NCBI GenBank assembly: GCA_963830565.1 | Contig: CAWHMO010000018.1 | Span: forward strand, 62,001 to 126,000 | DNA length: 64,000 nucleotides | Source: DATFDN01 sp963830565 | GTDB lineage: Bacteria; Pseudomonadota; Alphaproteobacteria; Acetobacterales; Acetobacteraceae | Reading direction: 5' to 3' | Shown here: positions 36,000 through 44,910 of the stretch, in pieces | Layout of the letters: each line of letters starts with the position of its first letter | How positions within the stretch are numbered: position 1 is the first letter of the stretch | The notes under the pieces: model-generated | Database searches by the model: none | Seen by the model: only the letters and a program-made list of their open reading frames with translations | Told to the model about the DNA's origin: nothing | Made by a program: the position numbers and the translations under genes

Positions 36000-36842
36000 A
36001 TGTGGGTTGGTGTGTTGGTGAGGAAGCGAACGGTGGGGCACCCGCCCAAGAGCAAGGGGACAAGCGCTCCGGCCCAAAACCTGTCATGGGAAGAGGCAAT
36101 ACAACGTGTTCTCACTGACGCCGGCGGCGCGCTTCACTACACAGAGATTCCTGAACGCATTGCATCCATGAACCTGCACCCACTTGGTTCCAATCCCTCC
36201 GGGAGCGTTGCGGCCATTCTCGCCAACTCTCTAAGCAGGAAAACGTCACCGTTTCTCCGCCTCGGACGTGGCGTTTACACGCTGAAAGTCACTGCGAAAA
36301 AACCCTCTCAAATCGACGCCGGAACAGCCAAGAGTGCCGATCAGGTGGCGGAGACCGGTGCGCTCCGTGCTCTCGGCATGTTCTGGCAACGCCAGTTAGT
36401 CTTCTGGGAAGGAACACCACGGCTTCTCGGCAGACAACTTGCTGGAGCGGCCAACGTTGATTTTGCCGGTCAGACAGGCGTCTATCTCCTTCATGACCAC
36501 GTGCGCGTGATTTACGTCGGACGGGCGGTCGATACACTCTTTGCTCGCCTAAAAGCACATACAGCAGACCGTCTTAGCGGTCGTTGGGATCGGTTTTCCT
36601 GGTTCGGCCTACGCAGTGTCGATGATGATGGTAAACTTTCCAATCGTGAGCTGCCGTGGGACCAGAACGTGGTGGTTGAGACGATGGAGGCAGTTCTAAT
36701 CGAAAGCTTAGAGCCGCCGTTAAACCGAAGGCGTGGCGATAATTTAGCGGGTGCAGAATACACTCAGGTGGGCGACCCACAGATTGAAGTAACTAAGAAG
36801 AAAGCAATCGTCGATGATCTACGCAAAAGCGCCGGGCTCTAG
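36000..36842 (+). CDS. HARE-HTH domain fused to a GIY-YIG nuclease domain
   Basis: Protein of 280 residues. An N-terminal winged helix of the HARE-HTH type (LSWEEAIQRVLTDAGGALHY, then EIPERIASMNL and LRLGRGVYTL, about residues 34-100) is followed by a GIY-YIG domain (about 155-250). The second domain has GVYLLHDH, VIYVGRA, FARLKAHT with the catalytic-type Arg, a Glu in ETMEAVLIE and the Asn in PPLNRRRGD. Both halves appear complete, so it may be an active DNA-targeting nuclease. HARE-HTH modules are known to be attached to restriction and chromatin enzymes. The ATG at 36000 has GGGAG upstream; an ATG at 35907 in the same frame is possible. AT content is higher than around it, and it lies beside the resolvase remnant, which suggests acquisition. 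No methylase partner is in the window. Confidence 0.82.
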   Translation: MWVGVLVRKRTVGHPPKSKGTSAPAQNLSWEEAIQRVLTDAGGALHYTEIPERIASMNLHPLGSNPSGSVAAILANSLSRKTSPFLRLGRGVYTLKVTAKKPSQIDAGTAKSADQVAETGALRALGMFWQRQLVFWEGTPRLLGRQLAGAANVDFAGQTGVYLLHDHVRVIYVGRAVDTLFARLKAHTADRLSGRWDRFSWFGLRSVDDDGKLSNRELPWDQNVVVETMEAVLIESLEPPLNRRRGDNLAGAEYTQVGDPQIEVTKKKAIVDDLRKSAGL

Positions 36843-37124
36843 CGGATTTCCATTCGTCAGATTTATCCACTAGCCGCAGAAGCCGATCTATAGCAACGCG
36901 CCGCCAGCTCTGGGGCTTGCCGTCGCACTTGATACGAGCCGCGAACGGTCGTAGACGCCTGCTCTGGAAAGCTGACGCCGGTTATTCCACGATGGGACTT
37001 ACGTGGCGACGAGCCGCACCGCTCGCCGGACTACTTAGCTGCTTGCAATCGTCAGGGGCTCCGCTCGCAATCGACGCCGATTTCTGTCCACGCTTTCGGC
37101 GACGATCGATGATGATGAGGCGGC
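36843..37124. other. gap between the GIY-YIG gene and the tetR-type gene
   Basis: 282 bp of mixed composition. I see no gene, RNA or repeat; short open frames on both strands have no recognisable domains. It may be the other edge of the acquired segment. Confidence 0.5.
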
Positions 37125-37703
37125 TTACGCGGCGGGAACCCGCGTCAACGCCTCGACGGTGCGCGCGAACTGGTAGGCCCGGTGCCTCCGCTGGTCTTCC
37201 CCTTCCAGGCCGGTCTCGATGCACAGGCTGGTGTATCCATGAACGAGGGACCAAGCGACCAGGCTGACCTCGCGCGGGTCGGCCGCAGGAGCCATGGCCT
37301 CGATGATCGCCGATAGCTCGGCCAGGGCGGCGGATGCAGCTTGCTGGGCCGATCCGTGCTTCGACAGGTCGACCAGTTCCCGGCTGAACATCAGCCGGAA
37401 CAGCGCCGGCCTCTCCTGCCCGAAGGCGATGTAGGTTTCCGCTGCCCTGGCGAGGCGCTCCGATGGGGCGACGCCCAGGCTCGCGTCGGCGTGGATCCGG
37501 CCGCCGAGCCGCTCGTAGCCCTCCCGGACCAGTTCGGCCAGCAGCGCTTCCTTATCCGCGAAGTGGTTGTAAGGGGCTTGCCGGGACAGGCCTGCGCGCT
37601 CGGCGGACTGGCGCAGCGACAGGCGGGCCGCGCCCTCGCTTTCCAGCAGTTCCGCGGCGGTGGCCAGGAGCGCGGCGCGCGCATTGCCGTGATGGTAGGC
37701 CAT
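37125..37703 (-). CDS. TetR family transcriptional regulator
   Basis: Repressor of 192 residues. The N-terminal helix-turn-helix is clear: RAALLATAAELLESEGAARL followed by SLRQSAERAGLSRQAPYNHFADKEALLAELV (residues about 28-58). The C-terminal part (YIAFGQERPALFRLMFSREL) fits the TetR_C group found with WHG-type domains. It is divergent from the NTF2-like gene; the 80-bp spacer holds two perfect 13-bp palindromes that are the probable operators. The ligand is unknown. Confidence 0.92.
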   Translation of the reverse strand: MAYHHGNARAALLATAAELLESEGAARLSLRQSAERAGLSRQAPYNHFADKEALLAELVREGYERLGGRIHADASLGVAPSERLARAAETYIAFGQERPALFRLMFSRELVDLSKHGSAQQAASAALAELSAIIEAMAPAADPREVSLVAWSLVHGYTSLCIETGLEGEDQRRHRAYQFARTVEALTRVPAA

Positions 37704-37724
37704 GCCCCTCCTTGCCGGATGATG

Positions 37725-37764
37725 TTGACACCGTCAATGCGCGGCCACATATTGACGCCGTCAA
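37725..37764. promoter_or_regulatory. double TetR operator and overlapping promoter
   Basis: Two perfect palindromes, TTGACACCGTCAA (37725-37737) and TTGACGCCGTCAA (37752-37764), both TTGAC-N3-GTCAA, are spaced 27 bp centre to centre. The first contains a consensus -35 box TTGACA for the rightward gene. A -10-like CATATT (37748-37753), 17 bp further, overlaps the edge of the second. A regulator bound here would block the NTF2-like gene and probably its own gene. Confidence 0.82.
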
Positions 37765-37783
37765 CATATCCGAGGAGACAACC

Positions 37784-38236
37784 ATGTATCACTCGCTCGT
37801 CAAGCGGATCGCTCGTAAGAACTTCCTGCGGGTCAACCAGAAGGATTTCGATGCCCTCCTGAACGACTGCGCCCCTGACATCCATCACCGCTTCGGCGGC
37901 AGCCACGCGCTCGGCGGCGAGCGTCATGACCGCGAGGCTCTCCGCCAGTGGTTCGGTCGCCTCGGCCGGCTCGGCAAGCACCTCACGCTGAGCGTGGAGG
38001 ACGTTTGGGTGAAGGGCTTGCCGCACGATACCACGATCATCATCCGCTGGTCCGCGACCGACATCCTGCCCGACGGCGCTCCCTACCGAAACCGAGGCGT
38101 TCACATCGTCAAGATGAGGTGGGGCAAGGTTGTCGACATCGACGCCCACGAGGACTCGCAGGCGGTGGCTGAGGGCCTTGAGAAGCAAGCTGCCCTGGGT
38201 GTCGCGGAAGCAAAGGCGCCGCAGATCGTCAGCTGA
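37784..38236 (+). CDS. NTF2-like / SnoaL-like protein
   Basis: Small alpha+beta-barrel protein of 150 residues (MYHSLVKRIARKNFLRVNQ at the start). The SnoaL pattern is seen in FLRVNQKDFDALLNDCAPDIHHRFGG, DREALRQWFGRLGRL and IIIRWSATDILPDGAPYRNRGVHIVKMRWGKVVDIDAHED. Such proteins are isomerases, hydrolases or binding domains; no activity can be assigned. The start follows CGAGGAGAC. It is under the double operator shared with the divergent TetR gene and is probably its target, perhaps part of a response to a small molecule. Confidence 0.85.
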   Translation: MYHSLVKRIARKNFLRVNQKDFDALLNDCAPDIHHRFGGSHALGGERHDREALRQWFGRLGRLGKHLTLSVEDVWVKGLPHDTTIIIRWSATDILPDGAPYRNRGVHIVKMRWGKVVDIDAHEDSQAVAEGLEKQAALGVAEAKAPQIVS

Positions 38237-38594
38237 TCCATGGTCGTTCCGCCTGCACGCCAGCGCCGGGTCCCACGACCGCCTTGGGGTCGAACTCGGC
38301 GGTAGAAGGCGGCCGGGCAACCTGAATCGAACTTCGGCTCCGCTCCTACCGGAGCCCCTTATTCCATAATGGCGATTATCAGGCGCTTGGCCTGTCCGGC
38401 TGCGGTGCAGGCGCAGAGCTTTTTTGGAGCAAATGCGGGAGCGACGCCGGACAATGTATCCGTTATCCCGAGAACATGCTGCGGAAGGCGGGCCGCCAGC
38501 AGCATCAATCTTCCACTTTCCGTTCCGCTGTTCCCTGAACCCCGATTCCGGCTTTCGCAAAGGCGAAGAACAGGTCGGAGATCAGGACTGTCGG
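38237..38594. other. non-coding gap between the NTF2-like gene and hpnK
   Basis: 358 bp without a recognisable gene. The only structure I see is a 7-bp hairpin GGCTCCG/CGGAGCC (38337-38357) followed by CCTTATT, about 100 bp after the NTF2-like stop, a weak terminator candidate. No tRNA, repeat or promoter was recognised. Confidence 0.5.
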
Positions 38595-39434
38595 TCAGCC
38601 AAGGGCCGCGAACCCCGGGAGCAGGTCGATCCTGTTCCGCTGCACCGCCGCGCGGATACGGGGATCAAGCAGCGCCGCCAGTTCCTGTTCGTGCCTGTAG
38701 TCCGGCATCAGCGCCGCCAGCCCCTGGTCGCGCCACGCCGCTGGATGGAGATAGATCTCGCTGATCCCCTCGGGAAGCGAATGGGCCAGGCTCAGCAGGC
38801 GCTCGGCCGTCATCGCCCCGGTCCAGCGCAGGCCGAAGCAATGGTCGTTCGTGGCCAGACCGACGCGGCTTGCCTGGCGGCGAAGCAAGCGCGTCCAGGC
38901 GAACAGCGCGCGCTCGGCGAGGCCGGAGGCGGGCAGGGCAGGCTCGGCCGGGACGCGGATCGCGCACAGGCCATGCGTGCGGCCGATCTCGATCATCAGG
39001 CGCCCGATCGTCGGATGCAGGTGCATGTGCTTATGCGCGTTCGCGTGGTCGAGCCTCAAGCCGGTCGCGGCGAAGGCGGCGAACTGGCCGTGGATCTCGG
39101 CGGCCAACTGGCGGCGGATGCGCGGGCGAACGAAGTACCGCATCCCGAGCCGAAGCTGGTCCGAGGGGAATTGTCCGTCGGCACCGACCAGATCGGGGAT
39201 GGCGGAGCGCGGCAGCACCGCCGGACCCTCGATCACCACCAGATGCAGGCCCACGGCAAGCGAGGGCATGGCCCGCGCGCGGCGCACGGCGTCCGCCGCC
39301 GCCGGCCCCGCGACCATTAGGCTGGCCGCGGTCAGGATGCCGTCGCGGTGGGCGCGCTCCACCGCTTCGTTGACGCCCTCCGAAAGACCGAAATCGTCGG
39401 CGGTGACGATCAGGCGCTTGGCTGGAGCGTTCAA
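38595..39434 (-). CDS. hpnK: hopanoid biosynthesis-associated deacetylase HpnK (YdjC family)
   Basis: Carbohydrate deacetylase of 279 residues that acts after HpnI in making composite hopanoids, removing the acetyl group from N-acetylglucosaminyl bacteriohopanetetrol. Metal-binding residues of the YdjC fold are visible: Asp13-Asp14 in TADDFGLSEG, His64 in VGLHLV, and the His cluster DHANAHKHMHLHP at 129-141. The start is a TTG at 39434 whose last bases overlap the hpnJ stop (TTGA), so it is translationally coupled. It is the last gene of ispA-dxs-hpnI-hpnJ-hpnK. Confidence 0.93.
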   Translation of the reverse strand: MNAPAKRLIVTADDFGLSEGVNEAVERAHRDGILTAASLMVAGPAAADAVRRARAMPSLAVGLHLVVIEGPAVLPRSAIPDLVGADGQFPSDQLRLGMRYFVRPRIRRQLAAEIHGQFAAFAATGLRLDHANAHKHMHLHPTIGRLMIEIGRTHGLCAIRVPAEPALPASGLAERALFAWTRLLRRQASRVGLATNDHCFGLRWTGAMTAERLLSLAHSLPEGISEIYLHPAAWRDQGLAALMPDYRHEQELAALLDPRIRAAVQRNRIDLLPGFAALG

Positions 39435-40861
39435 GCCGCCTTGTGGCGCTCGCGCAGGAACTGGAAGAACTCCACGCCCTCGCGCAGGCGCCGCTTCATC
39501 ATCTGCGGACTGCGCGCCATCTCGCCGACGATCGACGCGATCTTCGGGGCGCGGAAGTAGAACCGCTTGTAGAACGTCTCCACGCTGTCGAAGATCTCGG
39601 TATGGCTCAGATGCGGGTAGTGCAGGGGGGCTATCTGGATGCCGTGGTCGTCCACCAGCTCGGCATGACCCGCATCCAGCCAGCCATTCGCAACCGCCTG
39701 ATCGTAAAGGAAAGTCCCAGGGTAGGGCGCGGCCAGCGAGACCTGGATCGTGTGCGGGTTGATCTTGGTGGCGAAGTGGATCGTCTCCTGGATCGTTTCC
39801 TTGGTCTCGCCCGGCAAACCGAGGATGAACGTGCCGTGGATCTTGATGCCGAGTTCGTGGCAGTCCTGGGTGAACCGCTCCGCGACCTCGATCCGCATTC
39901 CCTTCTTGATGTTGTGCAGGATCTGCTGGTTGCCGCTCTCGTAGCCGACCAGCAGCAGGCGCAGCCCATTGTCCTTCAGAACCTTCAGCGTCTCGCGCGG
40001 CACGTTCGCCTTGGCGTTGCACGACCAGGCGACGCCGAGCTTGCCGAGCTCCCGGGCGATCGCCTCGGCGCGCGGCAGGTTGTCGGTGAAGGTATCGTCG
40101 TCGAAGAAGAACTCGCGCGCCTGGGGGAAGTACGACTTCGCCAGCTTGATCTCGGCCGCGACGTGCTCGGGGCTGCGCACCCGGTAGCGATGCCCGCCGA
40201 CCGTTTGCGGCCAGAGACAGAACGTGCAGCGCGACTTGCAACCCCGTCCGGTGTAGAGCGAGACGTAAGGGTGCAGCAGATAGCCGATGAAGTAGTCCTC
40301 GATCCGCAGGTCGCGCTTGTACACCTCGGTCACGAACGGGAGGCTGTCCATGTCCTCCAGCACGGCGCGGTCCTTGTTGTGGACGATGCCGCCCGCGCCG
40401 TCGCGCCAGGAGATGCCGTCCACGATCGGCAAGTCGCGGCCGTCGGCGATCTCCTTGATGGTGAAGTCGAACTCGTTGCGGGCCACGAAGTCGACCGCCT
40501 CGCCGGCCTGGCGCAGGCTCTTCTCCGCCTCCACCGCCACCTTGGCCCCGACCATGCCGATCTTCAGGCCGGGCACCTCCTGCTTCAGCCGCGCCGCCAC
40601 GCGCACGTCGGAGGCGAAGGACGGGGTGGAGGTATGCATGACGCAAAGCTCCCGCCCGCGCGCCGCATCAAGCACCGCTTCCAGCGTCACCCCCGCGGGG
40701 GGTGCGTCGATGAGCTTGCTCCCGGGCACCAGGGCCGCGGGCTGGGCGAGCCAGGTCGGGTACCAATAGGAACGGATCTCCCGCTTCGCCTGGTAGCGCG
40801 ACCCGGCTCCGCCGTCGAACCCGTCGAACGAGGGCGGCTGAAGGAACAGCGTCTTCATCAT
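39431..40861 (-). CDS. hpnJ: hopanoid biosynthesis radical SAM protein HpnJ
   Basis: Radical SAM enzyme of 476 residues, needed to turn the glucosamine head of bacteriohopanetetrol into the cyclitol ether (ring contraction). The N-terminal third resembles a cobalamin-binding-like Rossmann region. The iron-sulfur motif CKSRCTFC is at Cys208, Cys212 and Cys215, and the SAM fold continues with EFFFDDDTFTDN, LLLVGYESGNQQ and GTFILGLPGETKET. Ends FLRERHKAA. It overlaps hpnK by four bases and follows hpnI by seven. The start at 40861 (MMKTL) or the next Met are both possible. Confidence 0.95.
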   Translation of the reverse strand: MMKTLFLQPPSFDGFDGGAGSRYQAKREIRSYWYPTWLAQPAALVPGSKLIDAPPAGVTLEAVLDAARGRELCVMHTSTPSFASDVRVAARLKQEVPGLKIGMVGAKVAVEAEKSLRQAGEAVDFVARNEFDFTIKEIADGRDLPIVDGISWRDGAGGIVHNKDRAVLEDMDSLPFVTEVYKRDLRIEDYFIGYLLHPYVSLYTGRGCKSRCTFCLWPQTVGGHRYRVRSPEHVAAEIKLAKSYFPQAREFFFDDDTFTDNLPRAEAIARELGKLGVAWSCNAKANVPRETLKVLKDNGLRLLLVGYESGNQQILHNIKKGMRIEVAERFTQDCHELGIKIHGTFILGLPGETKETIQETIHFATKINPHTIQVSLAAPYPGTFLYDQAVANGWLDAGHAELVDDHGIQIAPLHYPHLSHTEIFDSVETFYKRFYFRAPKIASIVGEMARSPQMMKRRLREGVEFFQFLRERHKAA

Positions 40862-40868
40862 CCCGGTG

Positions 40869-42038
40869 TCAGTCCTTCACAGAGGAGGCGGCCACGGAGG
40901 AAGCAGGGGCGGGGCCGTCGGCACGCATCCGGTGGCCGCGCCAATCCACTTCGAGGCCGGCATAGCTCGCGGCCATAACAGCCAACGACATAAGATCGCG
41001 CAGCGGCAGAAGCCAGATGGGCGCGGCAACAACCGGGTCCCGCGGCAGCCGGCGGGCCAGGGCGCGATCCACCGCCCAGCCCGAGGCCGCGCGCATGGCC
41101 CAGGCCGCGAGCAGCACCGCCCAGGCCCAGACGGCGCCGACGCTGAGCAGCACGGCCAGGAGCGCCCAGGCGATCGGGTACTGCAACGCCGAGGCAGCGA
41201 AGCCGGCCGGCACCAGGGCCCGGATCGTGCGTGCCCAGCGCAGTTCGTGACGGAACAGGGCCGGGAAGGTGGCCTCCGGCACGGTGGTCAGCGGCACCGT
41301 GTCGGCCAGCCGCACCGCCAGGCCCAGCCCGGCCACCTTCCGTCCCAGCGCGTTGTCGTCGGCCAGGTGCCCGACCAAGGCCTCGAGCCCGCCGATCGCG
41401 GCCAGCGTCTCCCGCCGCAGCGCCATTGTCGCGCCCAGGCAATCCTGCCGCCCCATTGCCCTCGCGAGCAGCGCGCCGGGCAGAAAGCCGTGCGTGATCT
41501 GCGTCGCCCCGAGGCGCGCGGGCAGCATCGGCCCGGCGGGCAGGCCGGCATAGAGCGTCGTCACCAGGCCAGTGCCTTGGGTTCGCAACGAAGCGACAAT
41601 GCGGCTCAGGTAGTCGGGGGCGCATCGCAGGTCGGAGTCGGCAATGACCAGGATGTCGTGCCGCGCGGCTCGCATCATGTTGATCAGATTGCCCACCTTC
41701 CGGTTCGGGCCGTGCTGCGTCGGGTCCACGATCAGCGCGAGGTCTCGGCCGGGAAAGCGCGACTGCAGGCGCCGCACCGACCGGATCGCCGGATCGGCGG
41801 CGTCCTGCACGCCGAACACCACCTGGAATTCGGCGTAATCCTGACGACAGACAGAGCCAAGCGCCGCGTCGAGCAACGGCTCGTCGCCATGCAGCGGCTT
41901 CAGCACCGTGACCGGCGGCCCCGAGTTGGGCAGGGCAAGCGGCCGCCGACAGAACCTGGCTACCGCCAGCGCACCCGCAACGCACTGGCCGGCACCGATG
42001 CCGGCCAGTGCGGCGGCGAGCTCAGCCGGTACCAGCAC
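40869..42038 (-). CDS. hpnI: bacteriohopanetetrol glucosamine glycosyltransferase HpnI
   Basis: Glycosyltransferase of 389 residues, related to ceramide glucosyltransferases (GT2/GT21), transferring N-acetylglucosamine to bacteriohopanetetrol. It has an N-terminal membrane helix, VTVLKPLHGDEPLLDAAL, the first Asp motif VIADSDLRC (near 130), GGLEALVGHLADDNALG and the HELRWARTIR motif that corresponds to (Q/R)xxRW of processive transferases. Two or three C-terminal membrane helices follow. It acts at the inner membrane. It starts five bp after dxs. Confidence 0.93.
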   Translation of the reverse strand: MLVPAELAAALAGIGAGQCVAGALAVARFCRRPLALPNSGPPVTVLKPLHGDEPLLDAALGSVCRQDYAEFQVVFGVQDAADPAIRSVRRLQSRFPGRDLALIVDPTQHGPNRKVGNLINMMRAARHDILVIADSDLRCAPDYLSRIVASLRTQGTGLVTTLYAGLPAGPMLPARLGATQITHGFLPGALLARAMGRQDCLGATMALRRETLAAIGGLEALVGHLADDNALGRKVAGLGLAVRLADTVPLTTVPEATFPALFRHELRWARTIRALVPAGFAASALQYPIAWALLAVLLSVGAVWAWAVLLAAWAMRAASGWAVDRALARRLPRDPVVAAPIWLLPLRDLMSLAVMAASYAGLEVDWRGHRMRADGPAPASSVAASSVKD

Positions 42039-42043
42039 CGAGT

Positions 42044-43984
42044 TCAGCCAGCCGTCAGGAGCTGCGCCTTGCGGGCCGGCATCCCCAGCGCCCCCAGGGC
42101 GGCAGCGACGATATCCTTCGCGCTCAGCCGCGCCACCGCCAGTTGCTTGGCCTGGCTGTCGTGGTCGATGAACTCGTCGGGCAGCACCATCGGCCGCACC
42201 TTGAGACCGCGATCCAGCAAGCCCTTCCAGGCCAGGTGCTGCAGGACCGCGGAGCCGAACCCGCCGACGGCGTTCTCTTCAATGGTGATCAGCACCTCGT
42301 GGTGGCGCGCGAGCTGCTCGATCAGGGCGGTGTCGAGCGGCTTGGCGAATTGCGCATCGGCCACCGTCGTCGGCAGCCCTCGTGCGCCGAGCTCGTCAGC
42401 GGCGCGCAATGCATCGGCGAGCCGCGTGCCAAAGGACAGGATGGCGACGCTGCCGCCCTCGCGCAGCACCCGGCCCTTGCCGATCTCCCACGCTTGGCCA
42501 CGCTCCGGCAGCGCCACCCCGGTGCCCTCGCCGCGCGGGTAGCGCAGCGCGCTCGGCCGGTCGTTGATCGCGGCAGCCGTGGCGACCGCGTGGATCAACT
42601 CGGCCTCGTCGGACGGCCCCATGATGACGAAGCCCGGCAGGCAGCCGAGATAGGTCACGTCGAAGCTACCGGAATGCGTGGCGCCGTCCGCGCCCACCGG
42701 CCCCGCGCGGTCCATGGCGAAGCGCACCGGCAGACGCTGGATGGCGACGTCATGGACCACCTGGTCGTACGCGCGCTGCAGGAAGGTCGAGTAGATGACG
42801 CAGAACGGCTTCATCCCCTCGCAGGCAAGCCCGGCGGCGAAGGTCACCCCATGCTGCTCGGCGATGCCGACGTCGAAGGTCCGGTCCGGAAACCGCTTGG
42901 CGAACCGGTCGAGCCCGGTTCCCGAGGGCATGGCGGCGGTGATGGCCACGATGTCGGGATCGCGCTCCGCCTCGGCGATCAGCGCCTCGGCGAAAACCTT
43001 GGTGTAGCCCGGCGGCCCGGGCGGAGCCTTTGCTTGCTCGCCGGTGATGACGTTGAACTTCGAGACGCCGTGGTACTTGTCGGCCGACTTCTCCGCCGGC
43101 GTGAAGCCCTTGCCCTTGACGGTAATGGCATGGACCAGGATCGGCCCTTGCTCCTCGGCCTCGCGCACATTGCGCAGCACCGGCAGCAGGTGGTCGAGAT
43201 TATGCCCGTCGATCGGACCGACGTAGTAGAACCCCAGCTCCTCGAACAGCGTGCCGCCGGTCAGGATGCCGCGGGCGTATTCCTCGGCCCGGCGCGCCGT
43301 GCGCTCGATGCCGCGCGGGAAGCGCTTGGCCATCTTGATGCCGAGGTCGCGCAGGCTGAGGAACTTGCGCGACGACATCAGCCGCGACAGGTAGGCGCTC
43401 ATCGCGCCCACCGGAGGGGCGATCGACATGTCGTTGTCGTTGAGGATCACCAGCAGCCGCGAGTGCCGCGCGCCGGCATTGTTCATCGCCTCGTAGGCCA
43501 TGCCGGCGCTCATTGCGCCGTCGCCGATGACACAGATCACGTTGCGGTCGTCGGGCTCTCCGCGCGCGGTCTTCAGGTCGCGCGCCACCGCCATGCCGAG
43601 TCCGGCCGAGATCGAGGTGGAGGAATGCGCGGCGCCGAACGGGTCGTACTCGCTCTCGGCGCGACGCGTGAAGCCCGACAGCCCGCCGCCTTGACGCAGC
43701 GTGCGGATGCGACCGCGTCGCCCGGTGAGGATCTTGTGCGGGTAGGCTTGGTGGCCGACATCCCACAGCAGCCGGTCGCGCGGCGTGTCGAACACGGCAT
43801 GGATCGCCACCGTCAGCTCGACGACCCCGAGCGAGGAGCCGAGATGGCCGCCAGTGACGGAAACCGCGTCGATGGTTTCCGCGCGCAACTCATCGGCGAG
43901 CTGGCGAAGCTGCTCGGGGGAGAAGTTGCGCAGGTCGGCTGGAGTACGAACGCGATCGAGCAACGGAGTGCTCACTGGGCTCAT
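42044..43984 (-). CDS. dxs: 1-deoxy-D-xylulose-5-phosphate synthase
   Basis: Thiamine-diphosphate enzyme and first step of the MEP pathway, joining pyruvate and glyceraldehyde 3-phosphate. The 646-residue protein is full length: GGHLGSSLGVVELTVAIH near 45-62, the TPP site GDGAMSAGMAYEAMNNAG followed by ILNDNDMSI, and FDVGIAEQHGVTFAAGLA with the catalytic Glu. The start at 43984 gives MSPVSTPLLDRV. It lies 19 bp after ispA and five bp before hpnI, so precursor supply is tied to hopanoid modification in one operon. Confidence 0.96.
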   Translation of the reverse strand: MSPVSTPLLDRVRTPADLRNFSPEQLRQLADELRAETIDAVSVTGGHLGSSLGVVELTVAIHAVFDTPRDRLLWDVGHQAYPHKILTGRRGRIRTLRQGGGLSGFTRRAESEYDPFGAAHSSTSISAGLGMAVARDLKTARGEPDDRNVICVIGDGAMSAGMAYEAMNNAGARHSRLLVILNDNDMSIAPPVGAMSAYLSRLMSSRKFLSLRDLGIKMAKRFPRGIERTARRAEEYARGILTGGTLFEELGFYYVGPIDGHNLDHLLPVLRNVREAEEQGPILVHAITVKGKGFTPAEKSADKYHGVSKFNVITGEQAKAPPGPPGYTKVFAEALIAEAERDPDIVAITAAMPSGTGLDRFAKRFPDRTFDVGIAEQHGVTFAAGLACEGMKPFCVIYSTFLQRAYDQVVHDVAIQRLPVRFAMDRAGPVGADGATHSGSFDVTYLGCLPGFVIMGPSDEAELIHAVATAAAINDRPSALRYPRGEGTGVALPERGQAWEIGKGRVLREGGSVAILSFGTRLADALRAADELGARGLPTTVADAQFAKPLDTALIEQLARHHEVLITIEENAVGGFGSAVLQHLAWKGLLDRGLKVRPMVLPDEFIDHDSQAKQLAVARLSAKDIVAAALGALGMPARKAQLLTAG

Positions 43985-44003
43985 GCTGTCATTTCTCCCA
44001 CCC

Positions 44004-44910
44004 TCAGCGACGACGCGACACGACGAAATCGGCGAGCGCGAGCAATGGGCCAGCCCTCTCGCCGAAACTCTCCAGATGCAGCGCCGCCTGGCGCGCCAGC
44101 ATCTCTGCCTGCTGGCGCGCACGCGGTGCGCCCAGGATTCCCACCAGGGTCGCCTTGCCGGCCGCAGCGTCCTTGCCGGCGGTCTTGCCGGTCTCTTCCG
44201 TGGTCCCCTCGGCGTCCAGCAGGTCGTCCGCGATCTGGAACGCGGCGCCCAGATCCCTTCCGTAGCCCGCCAGCATATGCCGCTGCGCCAGGGACGCGTG
44301 CCCCAGGATCGCGCCCGCCTCGGCGCTGAACTGGATCAACCGTCCGGTCTTCAGCGCCTGCAGCCGCGTGATCTGGGCCGCATCCAGGTGCTGGCGCTCG
44401 GCCAGCATGTCCATCATCTGCCCGCCGACCATGCCCCGCGCCCCGGCAGCGCCGGCCAGTCCGCCGACCAACTCGCAGCGTGCCTGCGCGTCGGAATGGG
44501 TATCGGGGTCGGCCAAGATCTCGAACGCACGAGCCTGCAGCGCGTCGCCCACCAGGATGGCCGTCGCCTCATCAAAGGCGCGATGACATGAGGGCTTGCC
44601 GCGGCGCAGATCGTCATCGTCCATCGCCGGCAGATCGTCATGAACGAGGGAATAGGCGTGCAGCATCTCGATCGCGGCAGCAGCTCGCGCCGCACAGGTC
44701 TCCGATACGGCGAATAGCTCGGCGCTCTGCATGGTCAGGAACGCGCGCAGCCGCTTCCCGCCACCTAGCGTCGCGTAGCGCATCGCCTCCATCAGGCGTG
44801 CCTCGGCGCCTTCGGCGGCGGGCAGCAGAACTCTCGATCGCTCGTTCCACCACGCCCGCCGATCGGGCCAGGGCGGCCTGGAGATCGCCTTCAGCTACCG
44901 TCACATCCAT
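44004..44910 (-). CDS. ispA: farnesyl diphosphate synthase, with an apparent single-base insertion
   Basis: Makes C15 farnesyl diphosphate from IPP and DMAPP, the precursor of squalene/hopanoids, ubiquinone and undecaprenyl phosphate. The frame from 44792 holds nearly all motifs: LGGGKRLRAFL, the first Asp-rich motif DDLPAMDDDD, GQMMDML, KTGRLIQFS and the second DDLLD. The normal N-terminus (from an ATG at 44910, MDVTVAEGDLQAALARSAG) is in another frame. Removing one A of the pair at 44829-44830 joins them as AIESLLPAAEGAEARLMEAM, 301 residues, exactly the family size. As FPP synthase should be essential, I suspect a sequence error; otherwise a start at 44792 must give a shortened enzyme. First gene of the dxs-hpn operon. 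Confidence 0.9.

Noticed and set aside
42008..44329. A 773-codon plus-strand frame opposite dxs
   Set aside because: Shadow of a firmly identified gene, no recognisable domain, and it would cover the start of dxs.
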